64,000 nucleotides of DNA from Actinomycetes bacterium (GTDB lineage Bacteria > Actinomycetota > Actinomycetes > S36-B12). The stretch is from contig JAHEIZ010000009.1 in the NCBI GenBank assembly GCA_024639145.1, positions 1-64,000 on the forward strand, written 5' to 3'. The position numbers were made by a program, and so were the translations under genes. Below the pieces are notes generated by a model, which was not told the origin of the DNA, did not search any database, and saw only the letters and a program-made list of their open reading frames with translations. Shown one piece after another: positions 53,459-63,079 of the stretch (position 1 is the first letter of the stretch; the number at the start of each line of letters is the position of its first letter).

Positions 53459-54333
53459 GCCAAACTAACGAGAACAAAGGAAACGCCATGTCAACTGCCG
53501 AGTTCGAGCAGATCGCGACGATCGAGGAGAGTGCCATGACCGCGGATTCGACCGCATCCGAGCAGAAGATCGAGATGGATGCGCGCGACATCAGTGTCTG
53601 GTTCGGACAGCGCAAGGTGCTCGAGGGCGTGAACATCAAGTTCCCCAAGAACACCACCACGGCGCTCATCGGTCCGTCGGGCTGTGGCAAGTCGACCTTC
53701 CTGCGCACCCTGAACCGTCTCCACGAGTTGATCCCCGGCGCAAAGCTCGCCGGTGAGATCCACTACGAAGGTAGCGACATTTACGCACCCGAGGTTGACC
53801 CGGTGCACATCCGGCTGAAGATCGGCATGGTCTTCCAGAAGCCGAACCCGTTCCCCAGCATGACCATTCGCGGCAACGTGCTCTCCGGGCTCAAGCTCTC
53901 AGGCATGAAGCGCGATAACCACGACCAGATCGTCGAGGAGACCCTTACCTCTGCCGGCCTGTGGAATGAGGTCAAGGATCGCCTGAACTCCGAGGCCGGT
54001 GCCCTTTCGGGTGGTCAGCAGCAGCGCCTTGTGATTGCACGCGCGCTCGCCGTGAACCCCCACGTTCTTCTTATGGACGAGCCGTGCTCCGCACTCGATC
54101 CGGCCTCCACGCTGAAGATCGAAGAGACCATTCGCCAGCTGTCCAAGGACATCACCATCGTGATCGTCACGCACAACATGCAGCAGGCAGTGCGCGTTGC
54201 TGACAACACCGCCTTCTTCCTGGCAGCGGAGAACGAGCCGGGCCACGTTGTCGAGCAGGGGCCGACCACCGAGATCTTCGGAAATCCGCAGGATCAGCGC
54301 ACCCTCGACTACGTCAACGGGCGCTTCGGTTAA
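53455..54333 (+). CDS. pstB: phosphate ABC transporter ATPase PstB
   Basis: 292 residues from the coupled ATG. A second ATG at 53488, with AAAGGAAA upstream, may be the main start (MSTAEFEQ). Walker A GPSGCGKST, the PNPFPSMTIRGNV segment typical of PstB, signature LSGGQQQR, and Walker B LLMDEPCSALD. Energises phosphate import. It carries an unusual acidic N-terminal extension of about 45 residues. Confidence 0.96.
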   Translation: MSQTNENKGNAMSTAEFEQIATIEESAMTADSTASEQKIEMDARDISVWFGQRKVLEGVNIKFPKNTTTALIGPSGCGKSTFLRTLNRLHELIPGAKLAGEIHYEGSDIYAPEVDPVHIRLKIGMVFQKPNPFPSMTIRGNVLSGLKLSGMKRDNHDQIVEETLTSAGLWNEVKDRLNSEAGALSGGQQQRLVIARALAVNPHVLLMDEPCSALDPASTLKIEETIRQLSKDITIVIVTHNMQQAVRVADNTAFFLAAENEPGHVVEQGPTTEIFGNPQDQRTLDYVNGRFG

Positions 54334-54347
54334 GCCGCTGTTCACCT

Positions 54348-54369
54348 GTCCACCCACTGTTCATCTAAG
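54348..54369 (+). promoter_or_regulatory. PHO-box-like direct repeat before pstS
   Basis: GTCCACCCACT followed directly by GTTCATCTAAG: two 11-bp units in the 128-bp gap between pstB and pstS, with another GTTCACC eight bases upstream. It gives pstS its own phosphate-responsive promoter. Confidence 0.7.
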
Positions 54370-54461
54370 TGTTGGCGCAAGGCAAGACAAGGGATGAGAA
54401 CGCGTTACCTGAGGTCCATAACTTCATCCCCGTAAGCGTTAATCCACTAAAGGAGAATCTC

Positions 54462-55517
54462 GTGCGTCGTTCACTCGCACTTCTGGCCGGTGTCGCAATC
54501 GCTGCGTCCACCGTCGCCATTGCAGCACCTGCACACGCTGCCAACACCATCAGCGGTGGCGGCGCCTCGTTCCCGTACCCCTTCATCTCGCAGTGCGCTG
54601 CCGACTTCAATGCGTCGCAGAGCAACTTCGCGATCCAGTACACCTCGACCGGCTCGGGCACCGGCAAGTCGAACTTCACCAAGGGCACCTTCGTCTACGC
54701 CCAGACCGACTCCAAGTACGCCTCGGGTGAGCCCACCTTCGGCTGGGAGTACATTCCCACCATCGGCGGCGCAATTGCCTTCCCGATCAACCTGAAGAGC
54801 ACCACGACGGGCAAGACCCTCGGCTCCTCGATCCAGCTCAAGCAGTCGACCCTCGCCAAGATCATGGGCGGCGTCATCAAGAGCTGGAACGACAAGGAGA
54901 TCCTGGCTTCCAACCCGCGTATCGCGAAGTCGATCCCGGCCAAGCCGATCACCGTGGTCTACCGCTCGGGCAACTCGGGCACGACCAACAACACCCTCCA
55001 GTACCTGAACGCCTGGGCACCGTCGATCTTCGGCAAGGTTCAGGACGACTTCTCCACCGCATTCCCGGGCTCTATCCCGCTGGCCTCCTCGCAGACCGGC
55101 AAGGACAACGCCACCGTCATGTCGCTGATCAATGCCACTGAGGGCTCGATCGGCTACGTCGACTTCGGCGATGCCAAGGGCTACCCGGTTGCTCGCATCC
55201 AGAATGCCAACGGTGAGTTCATCGCACCGTCGGCCGCCTCGGCTTCGAAGAACCTGGCCAACCAGACCAACGTGGGCGCCAATGGCCTCATCACCTTGAA
55301 CTACAACGTCAAGGTTCCGGGCGCCTACCCCGCAGGTATCTTCAGCTACATGCTGGCCCGTACCGACGGCAAGGGCCCGAACGGCCTCGGTGTCCGCCAG
55401 TTCGCTGACTACGTGCTCCAGAAGTGCGGCCCGTCGCGCGCAGCCTCGCTCGGCTACGTGCCGGTCGGCGGCAAGGTTCTCGCCACCGCGAAGACCCTCG
55501 TCACCAAGATCCAGTAG
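54462..55517 (+). CDS. pstS: periplasmic-type phosphate-binding protein PstS
   Basis: 351 residues from the GTG seven bases behind AAGGAGA. The signal peptide ends APAHA-AN, a signal peptidase I site with no lipobox cysteine, unusual for a Gram-positive PstS. Phosphate-binding motifs: GGGASFPYPF near the mature N-terminus, YTSTGSGTGKSNF and YRSGNSGTTNNTLQYL. Without a membrane anchor the protein may be released or wall-held. Upstream codons from 54369 are not part of the gene. Confidence 0.95.
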   Translation: MRRSLALLAGVAIAASTVAIAAPAHAANTISGGGASFPYPFISQCAADFNASQSNFAIQYTSTGSGTGKSNFTKGTFVYAQTDSKYASGEPTFGWEYIPTIGGAIAFPINLKSTTTGKTLGSSIQLKQSTLAKIMGGVIKSWNDKEILASNPRIAKSIPAKPITVVYRSGNSGTTNNTLQYLNAWAPSIFGKVQDDFSTAFPGSIPLASSQTGKDNATVMSLINATEGSIGYVDFGDAKGYPVARIQNANGEFIAPSAASASKNLANQTNVGANGLITLNYNVKVPGAYPAGIFSYMLARTDGKGPNGLGVRQFADYVLQKCGPSRAASLGYVPVGGKVLATAKTLVTKIQ

Positions 55518-55575
55518 CAGTACCCCGCACGACCACAACTGAATCTCTCAAATAGCTCGAGCAAAGGTGAGGACG

Positions 55576-56718
55576 ATGTTCCGGATGATTACGTCAACCC
55601 GGGGCATCGTCCTCGCCGCTTGTGCAGCCGCAGGCGCTGCGCTTCTCCTCAGCGCCTGCACCCCGCCGCTGCCGCCCGACGTGCTAGCGGCCCAGGCCGA
55701 GGCCAACATCACGTGCCAGACCGGCGCCCAGAACGTGAGCCTCCCCGAGGATTTCGCCGGCGCCAGTGACGCCGTCAACGCCACCCTCTCGGGCACCTGC
55801 CCCGACCAAAGCCTGGTCGAGGTCGCTGCCGGTGAGCAGGCCAGTCTCACCATCACCGATATGGCTCCTACCGCTGAGCAGATTGCTGCCTTCGAGAAGG
55901 TCTGCCCTTCAAGCGCGATCACCGTGCCGGTCTTCGGCTACCCCGTCGTGTTGGCTCTCAACGTTGTCGGTCTCGAGGGCGTTGTCATGACCCCGAAGGC
56001 CCTCGCCGGCATCCTGAACGGCACGGTCACGAGCTGGACTGATCCGCTCATCACTGATGCGAACCCCGGCATAGATTTCAGCGGTATTTCTGACATCACT
56101 GTCATGTCACTCGAGGGTGGCAGCGGTGCAGTGAATGCAATGACTGCCTACTTGAGCAAGACGGCCCCCGAGAGCTGGACTGCCGGCACCGTGAACACGC
56201 TTGAAATCGGAACGAAGTTCGCGACCACCGCAGATCTGATGGCTGAACTGACCGCCACCGATGGTGCTGTCGCGGTCATCCCCGCGATCCAGGCACTGAA
56301 CTCTGCGCTGCCGATGGCAAGCGCCGACATCAACGGTACGACGATCAGTGTCGATGACACGCAGTTACTCAAGGTCGGCATCGGCGCGATCACTGTCACG
56401 ACTGATGCGAAGGGCAACATGGTCGCCACTCCCGCAGTCGGCGGAACGCCGGTTCCTGAGAACTTCGATGCGGCTGCGGCAAAGGTCGTTCTCGCCGAAG
56501 GCCAGGAAATGATCGGCTGGCCGATCCTTGGCATCGCTCACATGATGATCTGTGACGACGGCACTGATCCGCTGCCGCTCTCCAGTGCCCAGTACCTCGT
56601 GCGCCTGGCCGGACAGGGCTCCCTCGAGACCTTCGGGCTGACCCCGCTGCCCGAGCCCATCCGGGTGCAGACCTTCGTGCCGCTCAAGGTCACGGCTGCG
56701 GCGCCCAGCGAGTCTTAA
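55576..56718 (+). CDS. PstS-like lipoprotein
   Basis: 380 residues. Lipobox LLSAC near residue 28, then a PBP-like domain with GYPVVLALNVVGLEGVVMTPKALAGILNGTVTSWTDP, the pattern seen in PstS-like proteins. It has pairs of cysteines in the N-terminal part (ITC, GTC, KVC). Lies 58 bp after pstS, so probably co-transcribed. It could be a membrane-tethered partner or alternative phosphate binder. ATG was preferred to GTG 55567 because GAGG lies at normal spacing. Confidence 0.85.
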   Translation: MFRMITSTRGIVLAACAAAGAALLLSACTPPLPPDVLAAQAEANITCQTGAQNVSLPEDFAGASDAVNATLSGTCPDQSLVEVAAGEQASLTITDMAPTAEQIAAFEKVCPSSAITVPVFGYPVVLALNVVGLEGVVMTPKALAGILNGTVTSWTDPLITDANPGIDFSGISDITVMSLEGGSGAVNAMTAYLSKTAPESWTAGTVNTLEIGTKFATTADLMAELTATDGAVAVIPAIQALNSALPMASADINGTTISVDDTQLLKVGIGAITVTTDAKGNMVATPAVGGTPVPENFDAAAAKVVLAEGQEMIGWPILGIAHMMICDDGTDPLPLSSAQYLVRLAGQGSLETFGLTPLPEPIRVQTFVPLKVTAAAPSES

Positions 56719-56728
56719 CCGCCCTGAG

Positions 56729-57019
56729 CTACTCCGGTAGCGACAAGTATTGAGCGAGTGCTTCGCGCACGATCGTGCTGGTGTTGAGCCCTGTTTCAGC
56801 GATGTGAGCCTGCAGCGCCTTGTACGCCCGTGGATCCAGGCGCACCTGAATCGCTGGTGAGGTTCCCCGTCCCAAAGAAGGGCGCCCAGGGCGGACGGGC
56901 CTGAGCTGGCTCACGTCGTATCCGCGCTCAGCTTCATCCGCGAGTCTGTCAAGGTCAGCCTCGGTGAGCGGGACGCCCCCTGAAGTCATCACAATCTTCG
57001 TTTCGCGATCCTTACTCAC
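56729..57019 (-). CDS. putative ribbon-helix-helix antitoxin
   Basis: 96 residues. C-terminal segment IQVRLDPRAYKALQAHIAETGL followed by NTSTIVREALAQYL looks like a CopG/ribbon-helix-helix DNA-binding domain. The N-terminal part is probably the toxin-binding arm. It overlaps the upstream putative toxin gene by 8 bp, and the pair sits between pst and prfB. Toxin-first order is less common but known. Confidence 0.75.
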   Translation of the reverse strand: MSKDRETKIVMTSGGVPLTEADLDRLADEAERGYDVSQLRPVRPGRPSLGRGTSPAIQVRLDPRAYKALQAHIAETGLNTSTIVREALAQYLSLPE

Positions 57020-57272
57020 GTCGGCCTCCGTCCAATAGTCGTTCGTATTGCTTGCGTGCCTTCATCGCGTGAATCACTAAGTTGCTGCCGTCTTCGTCGT
57101 CGTCGTGCATCACTGTCACCACCTCGAGCAGATTGCCCGCGAAGTCCGGACCGAGCCTGAGCCGGCGATAAGGCGGCTCAGCATCAAGGTCCTCCTCGAG
57201 GAGTGCGAATTCGATCGCATGGATGATTTCTTTCTCGGTGATGCCATGTCGCAGCGCGCTGGGTCGAACCAT
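57012..57272 (-). CDS. putative toxin of a type II toxin-antitoxin pair
   Basis: 86 residues from MVRPSALRHGITEKEIIHAI; a further ATG ten codons upstream is possible. The pattern RRLRLGPDFAGNLLEVVTVM and NLVIHAMKARKQYERLL recalls BrnT/RelE-like RNase toxins encoded with CopG-type antitoxins. No catalytic residues can be assigned. The coupling with the downstream ribbon-helix-helix gene is the main argument. Confidence 0.68.
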   Translation of the reverse strand: MVRPSALRHGITEKEIIHAIEFALLEEDLDAEPPYRRLRLGPDFAGNLLEVVTVMHDDDEDGSNLVIHAMKARKQYERLLDGGRRE

Positions 57273-57446
57273 GAACCACGCCGCGTTAATAGTGTAGTAC
57301 ATAAATACCGCGAATGCCAGAGTTCGAGGGGATGTTCATGCGGGGACGCTAGAAGCGGGCTCGGCAAGGAAGCCTGGGCGTCGGAAAGCTGTGGATGTGA
57401 TGTCACTCGAGTTGCCCTGTGGATCAGGGCGAAAGCGCGAACTCGC

Positions 57447-57719
57447 TCAGGACACGACCTTCGAGCCGTACCGCTGCCGCGCAGCTTCGCCACTCGTGCC
57501 GATCATCGAGCCGATCAGTGACCACGGCGTACCGAGTTGTCTCGCCGCGATAACCGCCTCGAGCATGTCTCGTTCGGCATCTGCTCTCGACCGAACTGCT
57601 TGCCGGAGCAGATGCACCGCACCAGACGGCACTTCATCTTCAACTCTTGGCTCATAGTTCTCGAAACGCGCTGCGTACTCATCGGCATGCGCGATGATTT
57701 CGTCTATTGAACGTGGCAT
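57447..57719 (-). CDS. small helical DNA-binding-like protein
   Basis: 90 residues from ATG eight bases behind GGAGG. The C-terminal AVIAARQLGTPWSLIGSMIGTSGEAARQRYG has the look of a helix-turn-helix as in small actinobacterial DNA-binding proteins. The N-terminal half is acidic. The upstream intergenic DNA, shared with prfB, carries a perfect 12-bp palindrome. No partner gene adjacent on its strand. Family not identified. Confidence 0.68.
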   Translation of the reverse strand: MPRSIDEIIAHADEYAARFENYEPRVEDEVPSGAVHLLRQAVRSRADAERDMLEAVIAARQLGTPWSLIGSMIGTSGEAARQRYGSKVVS

Positions 57720-57748
57720 CGACATCACCTCCGGGAGTCGTTAAGCGG

Positions 57749-57778
57749 TTATCCACACAAATCTAGCAAGTTAACTTG
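57749..57778. promoter_or_regulatory. palindrome and DnaA-box-like site between small HTH gene and prfB
   Basis: TTATCCACA at 57749-57757 matches the DnaA-box consensus, and CAAGTTAACTTG at 57767-57778 is a perfect 12-bp palindrome. The palindrome may be the operator of the small DNA-binding-like gene. A single DnaA box is not evidence for an origin. Confidence 0.5.
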
Positions 57779-57848
57779 TAATGTGTCCAGGGGGAGACCG
57801 CCAAGAGACGCTGTAAGCGCCTCGCAGTGTGGGCCGTAGTCTTGCCCC

Positions 57849-58961
57849 GTGGCCGCCGTCGACGTACCCGAGACCATCTCCGCCCTCGAGACCACGATGG
57901 GCAGCATCGAGAACGTTCTCGACCTCCCCGACATGCGCCTCCGCGCCGCAGCCCTCGAGGAAGAGGCCTCGGCCCCCGATCTTTGGGATGACCAGGCCAA
58001 GGCCCAGGTCGTCACGAGCAAGCTGTCATTCCTGCAGGGCGAAATTCGCAAGGCCGAGGCCCTGCGCAGCCGCCTTGACGATCTGCCGATCCTTTTCGAA
58101 CTCGCAGAAGCCGAGGGCGATGAGTCAGCACTGAATGAGGCGCTGAAGGAGGTCGACGATCTGCAGAAGGCGATCAGTGATCTCGAGGTCCGCACGCTGC
58201 TGTCGGGGGAGTACGACGCACGCGAGGCACTCGTCACCATTCGTTCCGAAGCCGGCGGCGTTGACGCAGCCGACTGGGCCGAGATGCTGCTGCGCATGTA
58301 CACGCGCTACTGCGAGCGTCACAACTGGCCGGTGGAGGTTTATGAAACCTCCTATGCAGAAGAAGCCGGCATCAAGTCGGCAACCTTCGCAGTGAAGGCG
58401 CCGTACGCCTACGGAACTCTCTCTGTCGAGCAGGGCACGCATCGCCTGGTGCGCATCTCACCGTTCGACAATCAGGGCCGGCGCCAGACCTCGTTCGCCG
58501 GTGTCGAAGTCATTCCCGTGATTGCTCAGACCGAGAGCATCGAGATTCCCGAGGACGACCTTCGCGTCGACGTGTACCGCTCGAGTGGCCCTGGCGGCCA
58601 GGGCGTGAACACGACTGACTCCGCTGTTCGCCTTACCCATATTCCGACCGGCATCGTCGTGTCGTGCCAGAACGAGCGTTCGCAGTTGCAGAACCGCGCG
58701 ACCGCGATGGTCGTGCTGCAGGCCAAGCTGCTCGAGCGCCAACGTCAGGAGGATCGTGCGAAGCTCGATGCCCTCAAGGGGGACAATTCCGGCTCCTGGG
58801 GCAACCAGATGCGCTCCTACGTGCTGCACCCGTACCAGATGGTCAAGGACCTCCGTACGGAGTACGAAACGGGCAATACGACCGCCGTTCTCGACGGTGA
58901 AATCGACGAATTCATCGAGGCCGGAGTTCGCTGGCGGATCCAGGGGTCGCGGGGCCAGTAG
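57849..58961 (+). CDS. prfB: peptide chain release factor 2
   Basis: 370 residues. GGQ motif in [20 protein letters not shown] anticodon-like motif in [17 protein letters not shown]. Recognises UAA and UGA. No in-frame UGA or Shine-Dalgarno frameshift element interrupts the N-terminal part, so the autoregulatory frameshift of E. coli prfB is absent. The GTG start is six bases behind TAGTCT (leaderless). First in the prfB-ftsE-ftsX order. Confidence 0.97.
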   Translation: MAAVDVPETISALETTMGSIENVLDLPDMRLRAAALEEEASAPDLWDDQAKAQVVTSKLSFLQGEIRKAEALRSRLDDLPILFELAEAEGDESALNEALKEVDDLQKAISDLEVRTLLSGEYDAREALVTIRSEAGGVDAADWAEMLLRMYTRYCERHNWPVEVYETSYAEEAGIKSATFAVKAPYAYGTLSVEQGTHRLVRISPFDNQGRRQTSFAGVEVIPVIAQTESIEIPEDDLRVDVYRSSGPGGQGVNTTDSAVRLTHIPTGIVVSCQNERSQLQNRATAMVVLQAKLLERQRQEDRAKLDALKGDNSGSWGNQMRSYVLHPYQMVKDLRTEYETGNTTAVLDGEIDEFIEAGVRWRIQGSRGQ

Positions 58962-58989
58962 CCCCCGCCCCTCGGCTTAGACTGACAGC

Positions 58990-59679
58990 GTGATCCTCTT
59001 CGACAACGTCTCCAAGGTCTACCCGAATCAGACTCGGCCAGCCCTGGAGGAGGTCTCCCTGGAGATCGAGAAGGGTGAGTTCGTCTTCCTCGTCGGCCCC
59101 TCGGGCTCGGGCAAGTCGACCTTCCTGCGCCTGGTGCTTCGCGAGGAGCGTCCCACGACCGGTCAGGTCTGGGTCGCGGGTAAGGATCTCGGCCGACTGT
59201 CGAACTGGAAGATCCCGCAGTTGCGCCGCCAGATCGGCACCGTGTTCCAGGATTTCCGCCTGCTGCCGAACAAGACTGTGGCCGAGAATGTCGCATTCGC
59301 TCTCGAGGTGATCGGCAAGCCGTCCTCTCACATCAAGAAGGTCGTTCCCGAGGTTCTCGAGGTCGTCGGTCTCGAAGGCAAGGAGGGGCGACGCCCCGAT
59401 GAGCTCTCCGGCGGCGAACAGCAGCGCGTGGCCATCGCGCGCGCATTCGTCAATCGCCCGATGCTTCTCATTGCTGACGAGCCCACGGGCAACCTCGACC
59501 CGGGCACCTCAATCGGCATCATGAAGCTTCTCGATCGCATCAATCGCCTGGGCACCACCGTTGTCATGTCGACGCACGATGCCAGCATCGTCGACCAGAT
59601 GCGCCGCCGAGTCATCGAGCTCGAAGGCGGCCATCTCGTGCGCGACCAGGCCCGCGGCGTCTACGGATACGCCCAATGA
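58990..59679 (+). CDS. ftsE: cell division ATP-binding protein FtsE
   Basis: 229 residues. Walker [10 protein letters not shown] (36-44), signature LSGGEQQR, and Walker [14 protein letters not shown]. With FtsX it controls peptidoglycan hydrolases at the septum. GTG is six bases behind TAGACT. Its stop overlaps ftsX (ATGA). Confidence 0.97.
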   Translation: MILFDNVSKVYPNQTRPALEEVSLEIEKGEFVFLVGPSGSGKSTFLRLVLREERPTTGQVWVAGKDLGRLSNWKIPQLRRQIGTVFQDFRLLPNKTVAENVAFALEVIGKPSSHIKKVVPEVLEVVGLEGKEGRRPDELSGGEQQRVAIARAFVNRPMLLIADEPTGNLDPGTSIGIMKLLDRINRLGTTVVMSTHDASIVDQMRRRVIELEGGHLVRDQARGVYGYAQ

Positions 59680-60584
59680 GAGCTAACTTCGTCGCGAGCG
59701 AGGTCAGCAGTGGTCTTCGTCGTAACCTGACCATGACCCTCGCGGTCATCATCACCGTTGCCGTCTCGCTCGGCCTCTTCGGCGCAAGTCTTCTCGTGCG
59801 CTCGCAGGTGTCGACCATGAAGGACTTCTGGTACGACAAGGTCGAAGTGTCGATCTTCCTCTGTGGCAAGGGCAGTGATACGCCCTCGTGCGCAGGCGGT
59901 GCGGTGACCAAGGAGCAGCGCGATCAGATCAAGGCTGATCTCGAGTCCCTTCGCCCGCTGGTGCAGGACGTCTACTACGAGTCGTCGGCCGAGGCGTATG
60001 ACCGCTTCAAGGAGCAGTTCAAGAACTCGCCGATCGCTGACAACGTCACGAAGGACGCTCTTCCCGAGTCCTTCCGCGTGAAGCTCTCTGACCCGACCAA
60101 GTACGACGTCGTCGCGTCGGCTTTTGCCGGCCGCCCGGGCATCGAGCAGGTCAACGACCAGCGACAGATCCTCGACAAGTTCTTCCGACTGCTCGGTGGC
60201 CTGCAGGCCATTGCACTTGCAATCGCGATCTTGATGCTCGTCGTCACTGTGCTGCTCATCGTCAACACCATGCGCGTGGCTGCATTCAGTCGTCGCCGTG
60301 AGACAGGCATCATGCGCCTGGTCGGTGCCTCGAACTTCTATATCCAACTGCCGTTCCTGTTGGAGGCGGCTTTCGCTGCCGGCGTCGGAGCGTTGCTCGC
60401 CATCGTCTCCGTCGTGCTGATGAAGAGCGTGCTCATCGATAAGTTCCTCGCACCGCAGTTCCAGTTCACGGCATTCGTCGGCTGGGATTCCGTGCTCGCG
60501 ATCGCCCCGATCATGCTCATCACCGGTGTGGGCCTGGCGGGCCTGGCCGCCTTCTTCACCCTGCGCAAGTACCTGCGCGTCTGA
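59676..60584 (+). CDS. ftsX: cell division protein FtsX
   Basis: 302 residues. Four membrane segments with a large extracellular loop between the first and second (about 45-170; [16 protein letters not shown]). The loop is expected to bind the downstream hydrolase. The conserved [21 protein letters not shown] loop contacts FtsE. The loop has two cysteines ([11 protein letters not shown]) that could form a disulfide. Confidence 0.96.
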   Translation: MRANFVASEVSSGLRRNLTMTLAVIITVAVSLGLFGASLLVRSQVSTMKDFWYDKVEVSIFLCGKGSDTPSCAGGAVTKEQRDQIKADLESLRPLVQDVYYESSAEAYDRFKEQFKNSPIADNVTKDALPESFRVKLSDPTKYDVVASAFAGRPGIEQVNDQRQILDKFFRLLGGLQAIALAIAILMLVVTVLLIVNTMRVAAFSRRRETGIMRLVGASNFYIQLPFLLEAAFAAGVGALLAIVSVVLMKSVLIDKFLAPQFQFTAFVGWDSVLAIAPIMLITGVGLAGLAAFFTLRKYLRV

Positions 60585-60634
60585 CCCAGCGTGTTACGCC
60601 TGGGGCGGGTGTGATCAGCCCGTAGCCTGGGATC

Positions 60635-61909
60635 GTGCTTCCCCCGCTCCGCCGGGCGGTGATCCTGATCGCCGCCGGCTCCCTTCTCGCGTTGCCGATG
60701 GCCCCTGCTATGTCGGCCGAGAGCTCGAACGTGAGCCCGAAGAAGAAGCCCCCGATCTCCCAGCGCATCGATGCCGCCGGTGAGGCCGTCGACTCAGCCA
60801 ATGCCAAGGTCAAGAAGGCGATGCGCACCCTCGCGCGCATGCGCAGTGAGCTGCCCGCCGCCCGTGATCGCCTCCGACATGCCACTGTTCGCGCTGTTGC
60901 CGCCGAGCGAGCGTCGGCGAAGGCTGAAGCAGCCGCTGATGCCGCACGCACTGAGATCCTCCATCTCAATACCGAGCAGCTCGCCATGTTGGCCAAGGTG
61001 CAGCGCAATTCCGACCGCATGGGTCAGCTCGCCCGAACCGTCTACCAACAGGGGCCCTTCGGCGAGATCGAGGTCGTGCTGAATGCACAGAGCCCCGGTG
61101 ATGTGATGTCGAGGCTGGCGAGTGTCGACGCTGTCTCGCGTGCGCAGGCGGGCGCGCAGAGAGAACTTCTGTCCTCTAAGGCCGATATGACCATGCGTGA
61201 GGTCAGGCTGGAAGCCCTTCGGGTCCAGGCCGACAACGACGCGCGTGCAGCCCAAGCCAATGCGGACGATGCCACGCAGGCACGCGCGGAGGCAGCACGG
61301 GCGCACGCGAGTGTTGTCTCACTCGTGAAGAGGCAGGCGCGTGCACTGAAGGTTGCCCAGGACAACCGCGATGCCGTCCTGGAACGCCTCAAGGAACTCA
61401 AGGCCGAGCAGGCACGCATCCAGGCTGCCGCCGCGAAGGCAGCGCGCGAGGAGGCGGCTCGGCGAGCGGCGGCAGGGGAGTCACCCGAGAGCCCGTCGGG
61501 CGAGCTCACCTGGCCGATCGCCGGTGCCGGGGTGAACCAGGGCGTGGGCCCCCGCATCCACCCCGTTTACGGCTACAAGTCATGCCACACCGGCATCGAT
61601 ATCCAAGGTGGCACGGGCACGCCCATTCGCGCCGCTCAGTCCGGCACCGTCGTCTCGATCACGAGTGGCGGTGCCTATGGCAATGCCACCTTGATCTCCG
61701 GCTCTGGCGGCCTGGCAACCTTCTACGCGCACCAGTCCGAGATCGACGTGAAGGAAGGCGATCGGGTGAAGGAGGGCGAGGTGATCGGCAAGGTCGGCTC
61801 AACCGGCTGGGTAACCGGCCCCCACCTCCACTTCGAAGTTCACCTGAACGGCACGCCATATGATCCATTGGGCTGGTTCGGGCATTCGAAGCAGCCGGTG
61901 GGCTGCTAG
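60635..61909 (+). CDS. secreted M23 peptidoglycan hydrolase with coiled coil
   Basis: 424 residues. Signal peptide (about 1-28), two long coiled-coil stretches (about 42-135 and 180-275), then a LytM/M23 domain with complete zinc and catalytic residues H318, D322, H397 and H399 (HTGID and PHLHFEV). Architecture and position match EnvC-like FtsEX-dependent hydrolases. The coiled coil probably docks to FtsX. GTG lies six bases behind TAGCCT. Confidence 0.93.
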   Translation: MLPPLRRAVILIAAGSLLALPMAPAMSAESSNVSPKKKPPISQRIDAAGEAVDSANAKVKKAMRTLARMRSELPAARDRLRHATVRAVAAERASAKAEAAADAARTEILHLNTEQLAMLAKVQRNSDRMGQLARTVYQQGPFGEIEVVLNAQSPGDVMSRLASVDAVSRAQAGAQRELLSSKADMTMREVRLEALRVQADNDARAAQANADDATQARAEAARAHASVVSLVKRQARALKVAQDNRDAVLERLKELKAEQARIQAAAAKAAREEAARRAAAGESPESPSGELTWPIAGAGVNQGVGPRIHPVYGYKSCHTGIDIQGGTGTPIRAAQSGTVVSITSGGAYGNATLISGSGGLATFYAHQSEIDVKEGDRVKEGEVIGKVGSTGWVTGPHLHFEVHLNGTPYDPLGWFGHSKQPVGC

Positions 61910-61947
61910 TCCGTCGAGGCCAGAGCAAACGAAAGGCGGTGAGAGTG

Positions 61948-62421
61948 ATGCCACGTGAGAAGGGGCGCACCCTCATTGCCCAGAACAAGAAGGCTCGTCA
62001 CGACTACGCCATCGAAGACGTCTTCGAGGCCGGCCTCGTGCTAGTTGGCACCGAAGTGAAGTCGCTGCGCGCCGGTCGCGCCACCCTCACCGACGGCTAC
62101 GCCTCAATTGATGACGGCGAGGCCTGGCTTCGCGGGGTTCATATCCCCGAATACGACATGGGCACCTGGACGAACCATGAGCCACGCCGTGCTCGCAAGC
62201 TCCTGCTGACAAGTGACGAACTGCGCCGCCTTACGGGCAAGATGAAGGAGAGCGGCCTGACGCTCATCCCGCTCAGCCTGTATTTCAAGGACGGCTACGC
62301 CAAGGTCGAGATCGCTGTGGCCCGTGGCCGCAAGAACTATGACAAGCGCCAGGCCATTGCCGAGAAGGAATCCAAGCGCGAGGCCGAGCGGGCTACTGGC
62401 CGGCGTTCGAAGGGCTACTAA
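61948..62421 (+). CDS. smpB: SsrA-binding protein SmpB
   Basis: 157 residues. [34 protein letters not shown] is the SmpB signature, and the C-terminal tail [13 protein letters not shown] mimics mRNA in the A site. It delivers tmRNA, whose gene lies 860 bp downstream. ATG was preferred to GTG 61939 because of spacing to GGTGAG. The 3' end overlaps the convergent vapC by 29 bp. Confidence 0.96.
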   Translation: MPREKGRTLIAQNKKARHDYAIEDVFEAGLVLVGTEVKSLRAGRATLTDGYASIDDGEAWLRGVHIPEYDMGTWTNHEPRRARKLLLTSDELRRLTGKMKESGLTLIPLSLYFKDGYAKVEIAVARGRKNYDKRQAIAEKESKREAERATGRRSKGY

Positions 62422-62821
62422 CCTCAATCACCTCGAGGCCTTCGATCAGATCGAAGTCTGAGGCATTCTGCGTGAACAGCGGCAGCTCATGTTGAATTGC
62501 CACCGATGCGATCAGCGCATCGAATGCCTTCGCCTTTGTCTTGCGACCGCTCAACCGAAGCTGCGCAGCAACGCGACCGAAGATGCGCGCTGACGTTTCA
62601 TCGAAGGGCAGTGGAGTAAATGTTGACTCCACGATCTGCAGCATCGCCTGCCGTGCGCTCTGCTCGGCGGGCTTCTTCGCGATCAACGGGCCGACCGACA
62701 GTTCAGCCAGCGTGATCGAGCAGATCTCCGACTCCAGTGGCAGTGAGTCAGTGCCGATCAAGTGCGGCAGATCAACGACAACACTTGTATCGAGCAGACC
62801 GTGTGCGTGACGGCCGGTCAT
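62393..62821 (-). CDS. vapC: VapC-like PIN domain toxin
   Basis: 142 residues. PIN acidic residues: D in LLDTSVVVD (about 11), E in LAELSVGP, and D in [12 protein letters not shown], typical of VapC RNases. It is encoded directly after a VapB/Phd-like antitoxin with a 4-bp overlap (ATGA). Inserted between smpB and ssrA, which are otherwise usually close. Confidence 0.92.
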   Translation of the reverse strand: MTGRHAHGLLDTSVVVDLPHLIGTDSLPLESEICSITLAELSVGPLIAKKPAEQSARQAMLQIVESTFTPLPFDETSARIFGRVAAQLRLSGRKTKAKAFDALIASVAIQHELPLFTQNASDFDLIEGLEVIEVSSPSNAGQ

Positions 62822-63054
62822 AGCGAGAGATCCATGATCTCGCCCATGTCATCGACCAGACCCGCGTATTCGAAGGTCGGGCAGCCCTTGAACACTTTCT
62901 CTAACGTCTCGATGCGAACCCCCGGCCCGCGCAGCGGCCGAAGCTCAGCAATGGCCCGACCCTGCCGAGTCACGGTCATGCCCTCGCCCCGCATCACGGC
63001 ATCGAGGACCTCGCCCCCGTTATTGCGTAGATCTCGTACGGTCACTTCCTTCAC
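62818..63054 (-). CDS. vapB: VapB/Phd-like antitoxin
   Basis: 78 residues. The N-terminal MKEVTVRDLRNNGGEVLDAV followed by MRGEGMTVTRQGRAIAEL is the Phd/YefM-type DNA-binding fold. The C-terminus would bind the toxin. GTG start, with GACTAT exactly six bases upstream; a GTG three codons further in is an alternative. A palindrome overlaps the promoter. Confidence 0.9.
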   Translation of the reverse strand: MKEVTVRDLRNNGGEVLDAVMRGEGMTVTRQGRAIAELRPLRGPGVRIETLEKVFKGCPTFEYAGLVDDMGEIMDLSL

Positions 63055-63063
63055 CCCCCAATA

Positions 63064-63079
63064 GTCTCACTGGTGAGAC
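63064..63079 (-). promoter_or_regulatory. vapBC operator palindrome
   Basis: GTCTCAC-TG-GTGAGAC, perfect 7-bp arms, overlapping the predicted -10 (GACTAT) of vapB. Autorepression by the VapBC complex is the established mechanism for such modules. Confidence 0.72.

Noticed and set aside
54369-54461. N-terminal extension of PstS by 31 codons
   Set aside because: It would precede the signal peptide, and the strong AAGGAGA site points to GTG 54462; the segment also overlaps the end of the PHO-box region.
57749-57757. Replication origin suggested by the DnaA box
   Set aside because: Only one consensus box, no cluster, no AT-rich unwinding region, no dnaA or dnaN nearby.
57849-58000. Programmed frameshift in prfB
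   Set aside because: The frame is continuous from GTG and has no in-frame TGA or slippery CTTTGA.
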